Shown one piece after another: positions 46,455 through 58,624 of a stretch of DNA of 64,000 bases. Every line of letters starts with the position of its first letter. The stretch's first letter is position 1. This DNA comes from Cephalopachus bancanus (lineage: Eukaryota; Chordata; Mammalia; Primates; Tarsiidae). The DNA is taken from positions 2,356,001-2,420,000 of the forward strand of contig JAPVLO010000181.1 of NCBI GenBank assembly GCA_027257055.1, read 5' to 3'. The notes below the pieces were generated by a model. The model made no database searches, had not been told where the DNA came from, and saw only the letters and a program-made list of their open reading frames with translations. The position numbers were made by a program, and so were the translations under genes.

Positions 46455-48775
46455 TTGTTTTTTAAAATCTTATTTTATTTTAAAGTTGTGGGGCACAAGT
46501 CAGGATTGCATACAAAAGTGGTTAGGTATAGGTGAAGTTTTGGGCCTCCCACTGGACTTCAGTTCACCTGGATTAAGATCAGGCACCCTTATTGATGTCA
46601 TGTGTTCCCACTCCCCTGGTAGTGTACTGTTACTGCCAATCCCTTTTTTGTAGTATTATGATAGGTGTTCAGGGTCCACTTATGAGTGAGAACATGTGGT
46701 ACTCAGTTCTTTGTTTTGTGTGTAGATCACTGAGTATGATAGACTCCAAATCCATCCAAGTTGCTAGGAAGTCTATAATTTTGTCCTTCTTTGTGGCTTT
46801 GTAATATTCCATCATGTGTATATACCACATTTTAAAAATCCAGTCCAGTTTCAATGGGCAGCATGGTTGGCTCCATGTTTTTGCTATTGTGAAAAATGAT
46901 GCAATAACCATGCATATGCAGATATCTTTTTGGTAAAATGATTTGAGTTCCTCCAGGCGTATTCCCATAGGAGTATTCCTCGGTCATATGGAAGTTCAAT
47001 TTCTAGTTCTTTTAGGAATTGCCACACTGCTTTCCATAGAGGTTGAATCAGTTTGCACTCCCACCAACAGTGTGGAAGCATTCCCTTTTCTCTGTATCCT
47101 CACCAGCATCTGTTGTTTTTTGTTTTATTAATGATGGCCATTCTTACTGGAGTTAGGTGGTATCTCAATGTGGTTTTGATTTGCATTTCTCTGATGATTA
47201 GTGAGGCTGAGCATTTTTTCATGTGTCTGTTGGCTGCTCTTATGTCTTCTTTTGAGAAATGTCTATTTGTGTCTTTTGCCCATTTTTTAATGGTGCTGTT
47301 TGTTTTTTCCTTTTTGGCATGTATGAGTTCCTTGTAGATGCTGAATGTTAGGCCTTTTTTAGATATACAGTTGGCAAATATTTTTTCTCATTCTGTGGGT
47401 TGTCTCTCCACTCTCTCTCTCTCTCTCTCTTTTTTTTGTTTTTTGTTTTTTTTTTGCTTTGCAGAAGCTTTTCAGTGGTCCTACTTGTTTATCTTATCTC
47501 TCATGGCATGGACATTTGGGATTTTGATCAGGAGTTGGTTGCCAGTTCCAATGTCCAGAAGGGTATCTCCTGCATTTCCTAAGATTCTTATAGTTTGAGG
47601 CTTTATATTTAGGTGTTTGATACATTTGGAGTTGATTTTTGTGTATGGTTACAGGTGGGGGTTCTGTTTTATTCTTCTGCATGTGGTGATAGGCAGGGGT
47701 TCTGTTTCATTCTTCTGCATCTTCCCAGCACCATTTACTGAATAAGTTCTTGTCTCCCCAGTGGTTGTTGCTGGAGGCTTTGTCAAAGATGAGTTGGTTG
47801 AGAATTTGAGATTTTGCTTCTGTAATCTGTATCCTATTCCATTGGTCTGTATGCCTGTTCCTGTACTAATACCAGGCTGTTTTGATTATTATAGCCTTAT
47901 AATAAAGTTTAAAGTCTGAGAGTGTAATGCCTTTCATGTTGTTGCTTTTGCTGAGGATTGTTTTGGCTATTTGTGATCATTTTTGTTTCCATATGAATTT
48001 CTGTAGTGTTGTTTGCAGGTGTGAGAAGAATGATGATGGTAATCTAATTGGAATTATGTTGAATCTGTAGATTGTCTTGGCTAGGATGGACATCTTAACA
48101 ATGTTGATTCTTGCTGTCCATGAGCATGAGATATTTTTCCATTTGTTTGTGTCTTCATGGATTTCTTTGAACAGTGTTTTCTAGTTTTCGTTGTAAAGGT
48201 CTTTCACTTCTTTGGTTAGGAAGATGCTGTGAGATTTCATTTTTATCATGGTTATTGTGAATTGCATTGTGCTTTTATTTGGTTCTCTGCCTGTTTGTTA
48301 TTGGTGTATAAAAATGCAACTGTCTTTTGCATGTTGATTTTATACTCTGAGACTTTGCCAAAGTCCTCTTTAATGCAAGGATGTTTTTGACAGATTCCCT
48401 TGGATTTTTCATGTACAGGATCTTATTGTCTGCAAAGAGGAATTGTTTAACTTCCTTTTTTCCTATTTAGATACCTCTGATATCCTTCTCTTGTCTGATT
48501 TCTCTAGCTAGGGTTTCCAACACTATATTGAACAGGAAAGGTGAGAGTGGGCAACATTTTCTTATTCTGGTTTTCAGGGAAAATGCTTCCAATATTTGTT
48601 TATTTAGTAATATGTTAGTTGTGGGTTTATTATAGATGGCTTTTACTATTTTGAGATACATTCCCTCTATACCTAGGTGTTCAAGGGTTTTTATCAAGCA
48701 TGGATGCTGGATTTTGTTGAAAGCCTTTTCTGTATCTAATGATATAATCATGTGATACTTATTTTTACATCTGTT
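46455..48775 (-). mobile_element. 5'-truncated L1, minus strand
   Basis: 3' end near 46455 (T-rich, 'gtggggcacaagtcagg'), ORF2 C-terminal Cys-rich region near 47050-47100, reverse transcriptase up to the Met-Ile-Ile-Ser-Leu-Asp block at about 48751, where it is truncated. No clear duplication. A (CT)n run lies at 47411-47430 and a 35-bp local duplication at about 47655-47721. Confidence 0.92.
48467..48751 (-). pseudogene. L1 ORF2 reverse transcriptase fragment (94 codons open)
   Basis: Covers the palm: Ile-Ser-Leu-Asp-Thr-Glu-Lys-Ala-Phe, then the Tyr-Asn-Lys-Pro-Thr-Thr block and Cys-Pro-Leu-Ser-Pro, as in L1 reverse transcriptase, before a frame break upstream of the second Asp-Asp motif. 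Confidence 0.88.
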
Positions 48776-50356
48776 GTTGAACCAGCTTTTTGGCTTCTAT
48801 TGTAAATGGAATTGAGTTCTTGATTTGATTCTTATCACAGTCACTATTTATTTATAGCAATGCAGATTTTGTATCCTGAAACTTTGTCAAATTTTTATGT
48901 AAATTCTAGGAGTCTTTCAGAGGAGTCTTTAGGGTTCTCTGGGTTTAATATCATATCATTGGCATCCAGATATAGTTTGATTTCTTCTTTTCCAATTTGG
49001 AAACACTTGTTTCTTTTTCTTGCCTGATTGTTCTGGCTAAGACTTCCAGTACTAAGTTGAATATAACTGGCAAAGGTGGGCATTCTTGTCTTGTTCCAGT
49101 TCTGGGAGGGAATGTGTTCAATTTTTCTCCATTCAAGATGACATTGGCTGTGTTTTTGTCATATATAGATTTCTTATTTTGAGTAATATTCCCTCTATGC
49201 TTATTTTGCTGAGAGTTTTTATCAAATGCTTTTCCTGTGTCTATTGAAATTTTCACATAATTTTTAAAAAATTTTGTTTAGGTAGCAAATCATTTTTATT
49301 GATATGTGTATGTTGAACCTCCTGCATCCCTGGGGATAAAACCCACTTGCTCATGGTGTATTTTTTTTTTATGTGCTATTGAATTTGGTTTGCAGATATT
49401 TGAGGATTTTTGCATCTATAAGTTATATTGGTCTGTAGTTTTGTTGTTGGTGGTGTTGTGGTGATGGAGTCTTTTCCAGTCACATAAAATGAGACTAGTT
49501 TGTTTGCATATAAATGTTCATTATAGTCTCAGAACCTTTTTTGAATTTCCATTGTATTAGTCATAATGTCTCCATTTTCATTTCTGATTGAACTAATTTG
49601 AATCTTCTCTCTTCATTTCTTAATTAATCTAGGTAGTAGTCTACCAATTTTGTTTATCTTTTCAAATTTTTGTTTCATTGGTTCTTTGTATTGTTTGTTT
49701 AAATTTCAATTTCATTTAGTTCTGCTCTGATATTTGTTATTTCTTTTCTTCTTCCAGCTTTGAGTTTGGTTTGTTCATGGTTTTCTAGTTCCTTGTGGTG
49801 TGATGTTAGGTTGTCAATATGCAATCTTTCAGTTTTATACATGTAGAACTTAAGCATTATAAATTTTCCTCTAGGCACAGCTTTGGCCATTTCCCAGAAG
49901 GTTTAATAACTCATTTCATTGTTATCATTTTTTTCAAGGAATTTTTAAATTTCCATCTTGATTTCATTGTTGATCCAAGATCATTCAGGAGCAAATTGTT
50001 TAAGTTTCATTTTTATGGTTTTGTTTTGTTTTTTGCTTTTGTTTCACAAGTTCTTCTTGGAGTTAACTTCCAGTTTTATTTCACTGTGGTCTGATATGGT
50101 GCTTGATATGATTTTGAGTTTTTTAATTCATTGAGACTTGATCTGTGCCCTATCATATGGTCTATCTTAGAGAATGTTCCATGTGCTAATGAGAAAATGT
50201 GTATTATGTAGTTTTTGAGTGGAATGTTCTGTAGATGTCTATTAGTTCCATTTGCTCTAGCATCTGATCTAATGCCAATGTTTCTTTGTTTACTTTCTTC
50301 CTTGATGATCTATTGCTGTCAATGGAGTGTTGAAGTCTTTCATTGTAATGCTGTCC

Positions 50357-50397
<41 letters not shown>

Positions 50398-51720
50398 GAT
50401 CCAGTGGAATTTATTTTATAAAGCTGCAGGCTCTGGCATTAGGCAATATATATATATATATATATTTTAAATTGTTATGTCTTCTTTTTGGACTGATCTC
50501 CTTATCATTATATAATAATCATCTCTGTCTTTTTTATTACTGTCGTTAATTGAAAATCTGTGTTATCTGATATGGGAATGGCTACTCCTGCTCATTTTTG
50601 GTTTCCATTTGTGTGGAATATTTTTTCCCTACTCCTTTACCCTGAGACTATAGGAGTCTTTGTGAGTTAAGTGGGTCTTTTGAAGGCAGCAGAAATTTGG
50701 AGTTTTTTTTTAAATCCATGTGTCCAGTCTATAGCTTTTTAGTGGGGCATTGAGACTATTTACATTAAGAGTTAATATGTAAGGTACTATCCCATTCAGC
50801 AAGACTTCCTTAAACATTTCTTGCAAGGTATCTCTATTGGTAATGACCCCTTACAGCTTTTGTTTATTGGGAAATGTCTTATTTTTTTCTCATGTTTTTG
50901 GCCATTTTGTTGGATATAGGATTCTCTGATGACAACTTTTTTTCTTTTAGTATTTTGAATATATCAGACCAGTGCCTTCTGGAGTTTAAGGTTTCTGAGG
51001 ATCCATTGTATGTAATGAGTCACTTCTCTCTTGCTGCTTTCAAGATTCTCCCTTTGGATTTTGAAAGTTTGATTATGATCTATCTTGGCATGAGTCTTTG
51101 AGTTCATTTCACTTGGAGTTTGTAGAGCTTCTTGGATGTTTATATTCATGACTTTCAGCAACTTTAGAAAATTTCAGCCACTATTTCTTCAAATGCTCTC
51201 TCTGGCCCCCTTTTCCTCTCTTTGCCTTGGCGACCCCCACAATGTATATGATGGTCCACATGACATTGTCCCACAGGTACCTTATGCTCTGTTTACTTTT
51301 CTTCAGTATTTTTTATTTTTGTCCTTGAGTCTTGGTAAGTATCATTGTCCTATGTTTTTCTCTGATTCTTTCTTATGCCTACACAAATCTGCATTTGAAT
51401 TCCTCTAATAAATTTCCAAATTTCAGTTGTTGTATATTTACATTTCTTTTTGTTTTCTTTTTATTGAAAATTTTTTAAACATATGATTTTGTTGACTACT
51501 TGACTTTCTCCATATTTTCCTTTAGTTCTTTGAGCATCTTTAAGATAGTTTGTTTTAAAGTCTTTGTCTAATAGGTCTGTCATTAGATCTTTTTCAGGAA
51601 CAGTCTGTTGATTTTTATTCCCCTTTGAACGGACCTGTTTCTTGCTTCATTGTGCATCTTGTGATTTTTGTTATTGTTGAAAACTGGACATTTGTATTTC
51701 ACAATGTGGTAATTCTGGAA
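48776..51720 (-). repeat. Old L1M, minus strand (reverse transcriptase to ORF1)
   Basis: Reads from the reverse transcriptase (48895-49256, Asp-Thr-Gly-Lys-Ala-Phe remnant) back through endonuclease to ORF1-type sequence at 50940-51430. Contains (CT)n at 50360-50388 and (TA)n at 50446-50465. Confidence 0.82.
50360..50388. repeat. (CT)n microsatellite followed by poly(T)
   Basis: About 14 CT units followed by nine T. Confidence 0.95.
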
Positions 51721-51792
51721 ATTTGATTTTTTTTGCCTTCCTCAGAGCTAGGTGTTTTTTTCTATTGTTTTTGGCTATTGCTTTTATTTATT

Positions 51793-52060
51793 TATTTTGT
51801 ATTGTTGTAGTTTAAAGGGAAATATAAACTTATGTCCACATAAATACTTGCATATGAATGTTCATAGTAGTGTTATTATTCTTTCATTTCTTTGTAAATT
51901 GACAAGTAAAAATTATATATGTCTCTGGTGTAAAACATGTTTTGAAATATGTGCATACTGTGAAATGGCTAAATTAAGCTAAATAACATGTCCATTATCT
52001 CACATAGTTATCACTTACTTGTGGTGAGAACACTTAATATCTGCTGTCTTAGTAATTTCT
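51793..52060 (-). repeat. Old L1M 3' end, minus strand
   Basis: 'aacatgtccattatctcaca', 'atagttatcacttacttgtgg' and 'acacttaatatctgctgtc' match the same L1M 3' end as 36785-36982. Confidence 0.7.
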
Positions 52061-52450
52061 AACATAAAACACACTCTTATTAACTATCACAATAGTATCA
52101 TATATAAAGACTTTTATATGAATGTTCATAGTAGCCCAATATTCATAATAGCTAAAATAATGAAAACAACTCAAAGTTTATCAATTGGCAGATGAATTTT
52201 AAAAATTGTTTATTAATAAAATAGAATATTATTTCATAATTAAAATGAATGGTGTACATTCTACAACATAGATGAAACTCAAAACATATTAAGTGCAAAA
52301 AACCATATATTTTATAATTCAATTTACAGGAAAGATTCAGAAAAGGCAAATATTTAAAGGCAGAAAATAGATTAGTGATTGCCAGGGCCTCAAGGTAAGG
52401 ATGATAATTAACTGGAAATGGGCATAAGAAATTTCACTGAAGGTATGGAG

Positions 52451-53252
52451 CGAGGGATAATACCACCTGCTGGCGAATCAAGCCCACCAACAGCAAGCGC
52501 TGGTCCGAGGCCTGGGGTCCCTTGGTCCCACGCAGGGCCCGATACTGCAGCCCCCTGCTGCTGCTGTTCCACTGTATGCGTGGGAGTCTCGGGTCTCAGC
52601 AAACTCCCTGGCTACATCGTCTCTCATTGTCACCAAGCCGCTGGTCACTCAAGGAGGCTCTGGACACCTGCCCCTCAGAGACACCAGTCCCATTCCTGGT
52701 TGAAGTACCCTGTGGGGGACCCAGAGCCACTCTTGCTACTCACCGCCTGCCTGCTTTGGAGCTCTGGAGCCCCGGGCCCACCCTGGCTGAGGCACTCAGT
52801 CCGTGACCCCAAGCTGGGGACCCAGACAAGTGGAGAGAAAGGGATCTATGAAAGAGAATCTGCCTCTACCTTTCTCCAGGCAGAGATTTCCATTGCCCTG
52901 CCCACCTATCAACAAACTCCACCTTAGTTCCTAAGGAACCAAGACTACATACTGCTGAATGGACAGATTGTAAGGTAGAGGGAAATAGGTTCCAGTAAGC
53001 TCATACACCTGTTTGTGGGTGCTAGAATCAGCATATACACTCTGAACCACAGCTTCCCTCTCAATTAAACCTCAAAACTGCAAAAAGTACAGATTGCAGC
53101 CTACACTCCAACCTCAAAAGTGAACAAAGCCAGAAGACCCTCATAAGGAAGAACAGGATATAGCAGAAAAGAAATAAAAGCAACCCCACCTTCCCCCAAA
53201 AGCAGAATTAAAGAAGAGGAGGGAAGGGGGAGAAAGAGAAAAATCTACAAAA
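52451..53252 (+). promoter_or_regulatory. 5' UTR / internal promoter of the young L1
   Basis: 0.8 kb; GC-rich and CpG-containing over the first 0.4 kb, then A-rich. No YY1 motif near the start, unlike the ancient L1 at 9447. An antisense open stretch at 52408-52602 starts 150 bp inside the element and reads outward. A + strand open stretch at 52418-52927 starts in the flank and is probably fortuitous. Confidence 0.7.
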
Positions 53253-54215
53253 ATGAAGAAAAACCAAAAGAAGAGTATGGGTCTTTCCCAGACCCCCGGG
53301 AAGGCAGACATTGAGAAAACTGACTTTGGAATGCAAACAATGAAGAGCCCCCAGAATGAAGGGTCTCAAACTACAAATGTTGACATCAAGACAATAATGG
53401 AGAGATTAAAAAGAATTGAAGAGACACAAGAAGAAACTAGGAAGGAGCTGATATCTGAGATAACAGTAATAAAGAATACTGTGAATGAAATAAATAACAA
53501 ACTGATAAGCATGGAAAGCAGAATTACCCAAGCAGAAGAAAGAATCTCAGAGCTTGAGGACCAAAATATAGAACTAACCCAAACTCTTAAAAACACAGAA
53601 AACAAACTAAAAAAGACAGAACAAAACCTTCAAGAGATGAGCGATTACTTCAAGAGACCAAACCTAAGAGTAATTGGCATACCTGAGGCAGAAAGAGAGA
53701 CAGAGACCACACTAGAACAAACTTTTCATGAGATCATTCAAGAAAACTTCCCTTATCTAATCAATGATGCAAAAATTCAAACACAAGAGATTCAGAGAAC
53801 CCCTGAAAGACAACAAATGAGAAGACCAACTCCTAGACACATAATAATTTGCCTAAACAAAGTAGGCATAAAAGAAAAAATTCTAAAGACAGCAAGAGAA
53901 AAAGGCCAGATCACCTACCATGGAATACCAATCAGAATAGCAGCAGATTTATCTACAGAAACCCTACAGGCTAGGAGAGCTTGGAGCCCTATCTTTAAAG
54001 TCCTAAAAGATAAACAATTTCAACCAAGAATAACTTACCCGGTCAAGCTAAGCTTCATCAGCGAGGGAGAATTAAAATCTTTCCCAGATATCCAATCCCT
54101 AAGAACTTATGCTGCCATCAAACCACCTCTACATGAAACACTTAAGAAAGTTCTAAACACAGAAGAAAAGGAAAAAAGAACAACGTTCTTCAAAAGAGTA
54201 CACGGAAAAGAATAA
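53253..54215 (+). CDS. L1 ORF1 protein, intact (320 aa)
   Basis: L1 ORF1p binds its own mRNA as a trimer, forms the cytoplasmic ribonucleoprotein and acts as a nucleic-acid chaperone in target-primed reverse transcription (family knowledge). The read is uninterrupted and close to the human length of 338. A basic N-terminus is followed by a coiled coil at about residues 45-130 with heptads and an Arg/Glu-rich register. The RRM starts at Asn-Leu-Arg-Val-Ile-Gly-Ile-Pro-Glu (137-145). The C-terminal domain spans about 231-320, with the conserved Gln-Ala-Arg-Arg-Ala-Trp (239-244) and Arg-Ile-Thr-Tyr-Pro-Val-Lys-Leu-Ser-Phe (259-268). The start is the first ATG after an A-rich leader, and ORF2 begins 86 bp downstream. 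It probably encodes a foldable protein; whether it is expressed cannot be seen. Confidence 0.93.
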   Translation: MKKNQKKSMGLSQTPGKADIEKTDFGMQTMKSPQNEGSQTTNVDIKTIMERLKRIEETQEETRKELISEITVIKNTVNEINNKLISMESRITQAEERISELEDQNIELTQTLKNTENKLKKTEQNLQEMSDYFKRPNLRVIGIPEAERETETTLEQTFHEIIQENFPYLINDAKIQTQEIQRTPERQQMRRPTPRHIIICLNKVGIKEKILKTAREKGQITYHGIPIRIAADLSTETLQARRAWSPIFKVLKDKQFQPRITYPVKLSFISEGELKSFPDIQSLRTYAAIKPPLHETLKKVLNTEEKEKRTTFFKRVHGKE

Positions 54216-54301
54216 AATATACATGAACCAACCCCAAAACCAAAAGAAAGACAAAAAAGAACCAAGTGGAAGAACAACACTATAATAACTCTATGAAAGG
54301 G

Positions 54302-57300
54302 ATGAACTCTCACATTTCAATAATTAGCCTGAATGTGAATGCACTAAACGTACCACTGAAAAGACAGAATGGCAAAATGAATAAAATATCACCAGGCAAC
54401 AATATACTGCCTTCAAGAGACTAACCTCACTAGAAAGGACATACACAGACTCAAAGTAAGAGGATGGGAAACAAACTTTCAGGCAAATGGAACACAAAAG
54501 AAAGGAGGAGTCACGATCCTAATTTCAGACAAAATACCATTTAAGCTATCAAAAATTAAAAAAGATACAGAGGGCTACTACATAATGATAAAAGGTTCAC
54601 TCCATCAACAGGAAATATCTATCCTAAACATATATGCACCCAACATAGGTGCGCCAACTTTCATAAAGCAACTTCTAGGAAAACTAAAGAAGGTTATTGA
54701 CTCTAACACCATCATAACTGGGGACTTTAATACCCCACTCACAATCCTAGACAGATCATCAGGACAAAAAATCAGCAAGGAGATCCGAAACCTCAATGTG
54801 ACTCTGGACCAAATGGACTTAATTGATATCTACAGAACACCCCATCCAAAGACCAGAGAATACACATTCTACTCATCACCACATGGAACGTATTCTAAGA
54901 TTGACCACATAATTGGACATAAATCAAGCATAAGCAAATTTAAAAGGACTGAAATTCTACCATGCACTTTCTCAAACCACAGTGGAATAAAAATAAACAT
55001 TGACAGCAACAAAGTCCCCCCAAAACCCACAAAGACATGGACACTAAACAGTATGATGCTAAACAACTCCTGGGTCAATGAAGAAATCAAAACAGGGATC
55101 AAAAGATACTGGAAACAAATGAAAATGAAGAAACATCTTACCAAAATCTCTGGGATGCCTTAAAAGCTGTAGTAAGAGGGGAATTTATATCCCTAAAAGC
55201 ACACATGAAGAAAATGGAAGGAACACAAACTAACAGCCTAACAAGCCACCTAAGGAAGCTGGAAAAACAAGACCACAAAAACCCTAATTTCAGCAGAAGA
55301 ATCCAGATCACCAAAACAAAAGCCCAAATTCAGGACATAGAAAACAAAAAGATAATACAAAAATCAATGAAATAAAAAGCTGGTTCTTCCAAAGGATAAA
55401 CAAGATCAATGGTCCCCTAGCTAGACTGACCAAGAAGAAACGAGAAAAAACCCAAATAAGCACAATCAGAACCACAAAGGATGAAGTCACATCTGACCCT
55501 GAAGAAATACAAAAGATCATTAGAGACTACTACGCATACTTGTATGGAAACAAACTTGAAAACTTTAAGGAAATGGAGGACTTTCTGACATCACACAAAC
55601 TACCTAGTTTGGAACCCGAAGAAACTGAGACCCTGAATAGACCAATAAGAATCAAGGAAATTGACTATGTAATAAGAAAACTACCTACCAAAAAAAAAAA
55701 AAAAAAAAACCCTGGTCCAGATGGCTTTCCAGCAGAATTCTACAAGACATTTAAGGAGGAGCTGATACCAATCCCACTGAAGGTATTCCAGGCAATTGAA
55801 AAAGATGGAACTCTCCCCAAATCATTCTACGAAGCCAATATCACATTAATACCCAAGCCAGGTAAAGATCCAATGAAGAAAGAGACCTATAGGCCAATAT
55901 CTTTGATGAATATAGATACTAAAATTCTCAACAAGATCCTAGCAAACCGGATTCAACAACACATCTCAAAAATCATCCATTATGACCAAGTAGGCTTCAT
56001 TCCTGGGATGCAAGTTTGGTTCAACATACATAAAACCCTAAATGTAATTAAATACATCAACAAATGTCAAAACAAAAACCACATGATTATATCATTAGAT
56101 GCAGAAAAAGCTTTTGATAAAATCCAACACCACTTCTTGATAAAAATCCTCAAACATCTAGGCATATGGGGAACATACTTCAAAATATGTCTACGAGAAA
56201 CCAACAGCCAGCATACTCCTAAACAGACAAAAATTGGAACCATTTCCCCTGAAAACTGGAACAAGACAAGGATGCCCACTCTCACCCCTCCTGCTCAATG
56301 TAGTATTGAAAGTCCTGGCTTGAGCAATCAGAGAAGTGAAGGCAATCAGGGGTATCCAAATAGGAAAAGAGGAAGTCAAATTATCTCTCTTTGCAGATGA
56401 TATGATTGTGTACCTTGAAAACCAAAGAGAATCTGTCAAAAACCTCCTTACACTGATAAAGGCCTTTGGCAAAGTCTCAGGATACAAAATAAATGTGCAA
56501 AAGACAATGGCATTTCTTTACACCAATAGTAAACAAACAGAATCCCAAATAAAAACCACAATTCCATTCACAATAGCCACAAAAAAAATGAAATACCTTG
56601 GCATCTTCCTAACCAGAGACGTGAAAGACCTTTACAATGAAAATTACAAAACACTGCTCAAAGAAATCAAAGATGACACAAACAAGTGGAAAAATATCCC
56701 ATGCTCATGGATTGGAAGAATCAACATTGTGAGGATGTCCATCTTACCTAAGGCAATCTACAGATTTAATGCAATACCCATCAAATTACCAGCAACATTC
56801 TTCTCAGACCTAGAGAAAACAACACAGGAATTCATATGGAAGCACAAACGTCCAAGAATAGCCAGAACAATTTTCAGCAAAAAAAAAAAAAGAAAAAAAA
56901 CAAAGCAGGGGGTATCACATTACCAGACTTCAAACTCTACTACAAAGTTACAATCATCAAAACAGCTTGGTATTGGTATAGAAACAGGCATATAGATCAA
57001 TGGAATAGAATTGAGATTCCAGAAGCAAAACCTCAATTTCTCAACTAACTCATCTTCGACAAAGCCTCCACCACCTACCACTGGGGAGAAGAGAACCTAT
57101 TCAGTAAATGGTGCTGGGAAAACTGGCTGAGCACATGCAGAAGATTGAAACAGGACCCCTATCTATCCCCATGCACAAAGGTTAACTCCAAATGGATCAG
57201 AGACCTAAATGTAAAACCTCAAACCATAAGAACCTTAGAAAATGAAGGACATACCCTCATGGAAATTGGAACTGGCCTCCAATTCCTGAACAAAACCCAA

Positions 57301-58130
57301 AACCCACAGGTCATAAGAGAGAGGATAGACAAGTGGGACCTTATTAAACTGACAAGCTTCTGAAAAGCCAAAGAAACCATCAAGAGAGCAGGGAGACAAC
57401 TTACAGACTGGGAAAAAGTATTTGCCAACACCAGGTTAGACAAAGGCTTAACATCTTTGATCTACAAGGAACTCAAACATGCTGAAAAGAAAAAAACAAA
57501 CAACCCCATTATAAAATGGGCAAAAGACATGAACAGACACTTCACAAAGGAAGACATCTGAGCAGCCAACAGACATATGAAGAAATGTTCAACTTCACTA
57601 ATCATCAGGCCGATGCAAATCAAAACCACACTGAGATACCACCTAACTCCAGCCAGAATGGCATTTATCAACAACTCAAAAAATCACAGCTGCTGGAGAG
57701 GGTGTGGCAAAAAGGGAACACTTCTACACTGTTGGTGGAAGTGTAAACTAGTGCAACCTCTGTGGTGGAAAGCATTGTGGCGATTCCTAAAAGCTTTAAA
57801 TATCAACCTCCCATACGACCCCGCAATCCCCCTACTGGGAATATATCCGGAAGAACACAAATCACTCTACAAAAAAGACACCTGCACATGTATGTTTATC
57901 ACAGCATTGTTCGCAATAGCAAGAACCTGGAAGCAACCATGCTGCCCATCAAAAGAGGATTGGATTAAAAAAAGTGGTACATATACACGATGGAATACTA
58001 CGCAACCATAAAAAAGAACAAAATCATGAATTTTGCAGCAACCTGGATGGAACTAGAGTCTATAATACTGAGAGACCTCTCACAAAAACAAAGGTCCAAG
58101 CATCACATGTTTTCACTCATATAATGGACC
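54302..58130 (+). pseudogene. L1 ORF2 (endonuclease / reverse transcriptase), disrupted
   Basis: ORF2p nicks target DNA and copies L1 RNA there (family knowledge). Domains in order are: endonuclease (54302-55150), reverse transcriptase (about 55440-56900) with Phe-Ala-Asp-Asp at 56390-56401, and Cys-rich C-terminus (57691-57744, CWRGC then HCWWKC). Lesions are a one-base slip plus TGA at 54378, frame changes near 55120, 55360, 56190 and 56890, and in-frame stops near 56318, 57046, 57361 and 57560. The endonuclease Ser-Asp-His triad reads Ser-Asn-His (Asn codon 54975-54977), a further loss. The long A-runs at 55689 and 56879 are likely slip sites. The longest open pieces are 54585-55163, 55540-56400, 56336-56995 and 57577-58011. 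Not functional as it stands. Confidence 0.92.
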
Positions 58131-58347
58131 TTGAACATCCAATGTAATAGTATCAGAAAATTTCTGATGGTACTGGGAAGCTATGGGGTGGGGGAGGGAG
58201 ACGAGATTAATGAGCAAATATCTGTCTGAGGATGGGGAAGCACCTCTAATCAATAGGGTGCCTGAATGAAACGTATTTGTATACCTAACCCTTAACTGTA
58301 CCCCACAACATCATAATAAAAAAATATTGATTATTAAAAAAAAAAAA

Positions 58348-58620
58348 GAAAATTTTCTAAAACTGGATTATGGTGATGGTTGTGTAAGTTACCAAGTGAA
58401 CTTAATAAATAATCATTCAAATGTATGCTTAAAATTGGTGAACTTTACCACATGTGGTTTTATGCAGTTTGAACCAACCATAATTGCATCAAATGAGTAA
58501 AAGATCATAGTGCGAGTAGTATATGAAAAAAATATATACAAGGAGCAGGTGTTTTGTGCGTGAGGGGAAAGCCATATATCTTGTTTATAACAGAGAAGAA
58601 TTTTTTGTTTAGGTGTATTA
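58348..58620. other. End of old L1, then single-copy sequence
   Basis: Old L1M to about 58480, then about 140 bp with nothing recognised. Confidence 0.55.
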
Positions 58621-58624
58621 AATA

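Larger units (their letters stand above)
52451..58347 (+). mobile_element. Young full-length L1, ORF1 intact, ORF2 broken
   Basis: About 5.9 kb: 5' UTR (52451-53252), ORF1 (53253-54215), short inter-ORF spacer, ORF2 (54302 to about 58130), 3' UTR with a G-rich tract near 58185-58205, and A-rich tail to about 58347. The youngest-looking L1 here. It interrupts an older L1 with no convincing target-site duplication, so the 5' limit is set by where the old L1 stops. Confidence 0.95.
52061..58480 (+). repeat. Old L1M ORF2 end and 3' UTR, split by a young L1
   Basis: Upstream part 52061-52450 carries 'gttcatagtagcccaatat', 'tcaattggcagatgaattt' and 'attagtgattgccagggcc'. The downstream part 58348-58480 continues 'aaattttctaaaactgga' and 'tatggtgatggttgtgtaag' exactly where the old L1 should continue. 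Confidence 0.82.

Noticed and set aside
52418..52927. 169-codon open stretch over the L1 5' UTR
   Set aside because: Begins in the flanking old L1 and crosses the insertion joint, so it cannot be an element gene; Pro/Ser-rich read of GC-rich UTR.
52425..58360. Target-site duplication for the young full-length L1 ('agaaatttcactgaag' versus 'agaaaattttctaaaa')
   Set aside because: Only about 11 of 16 positions agree, too poor for so young an element; both fit the uninterrupted old L1.
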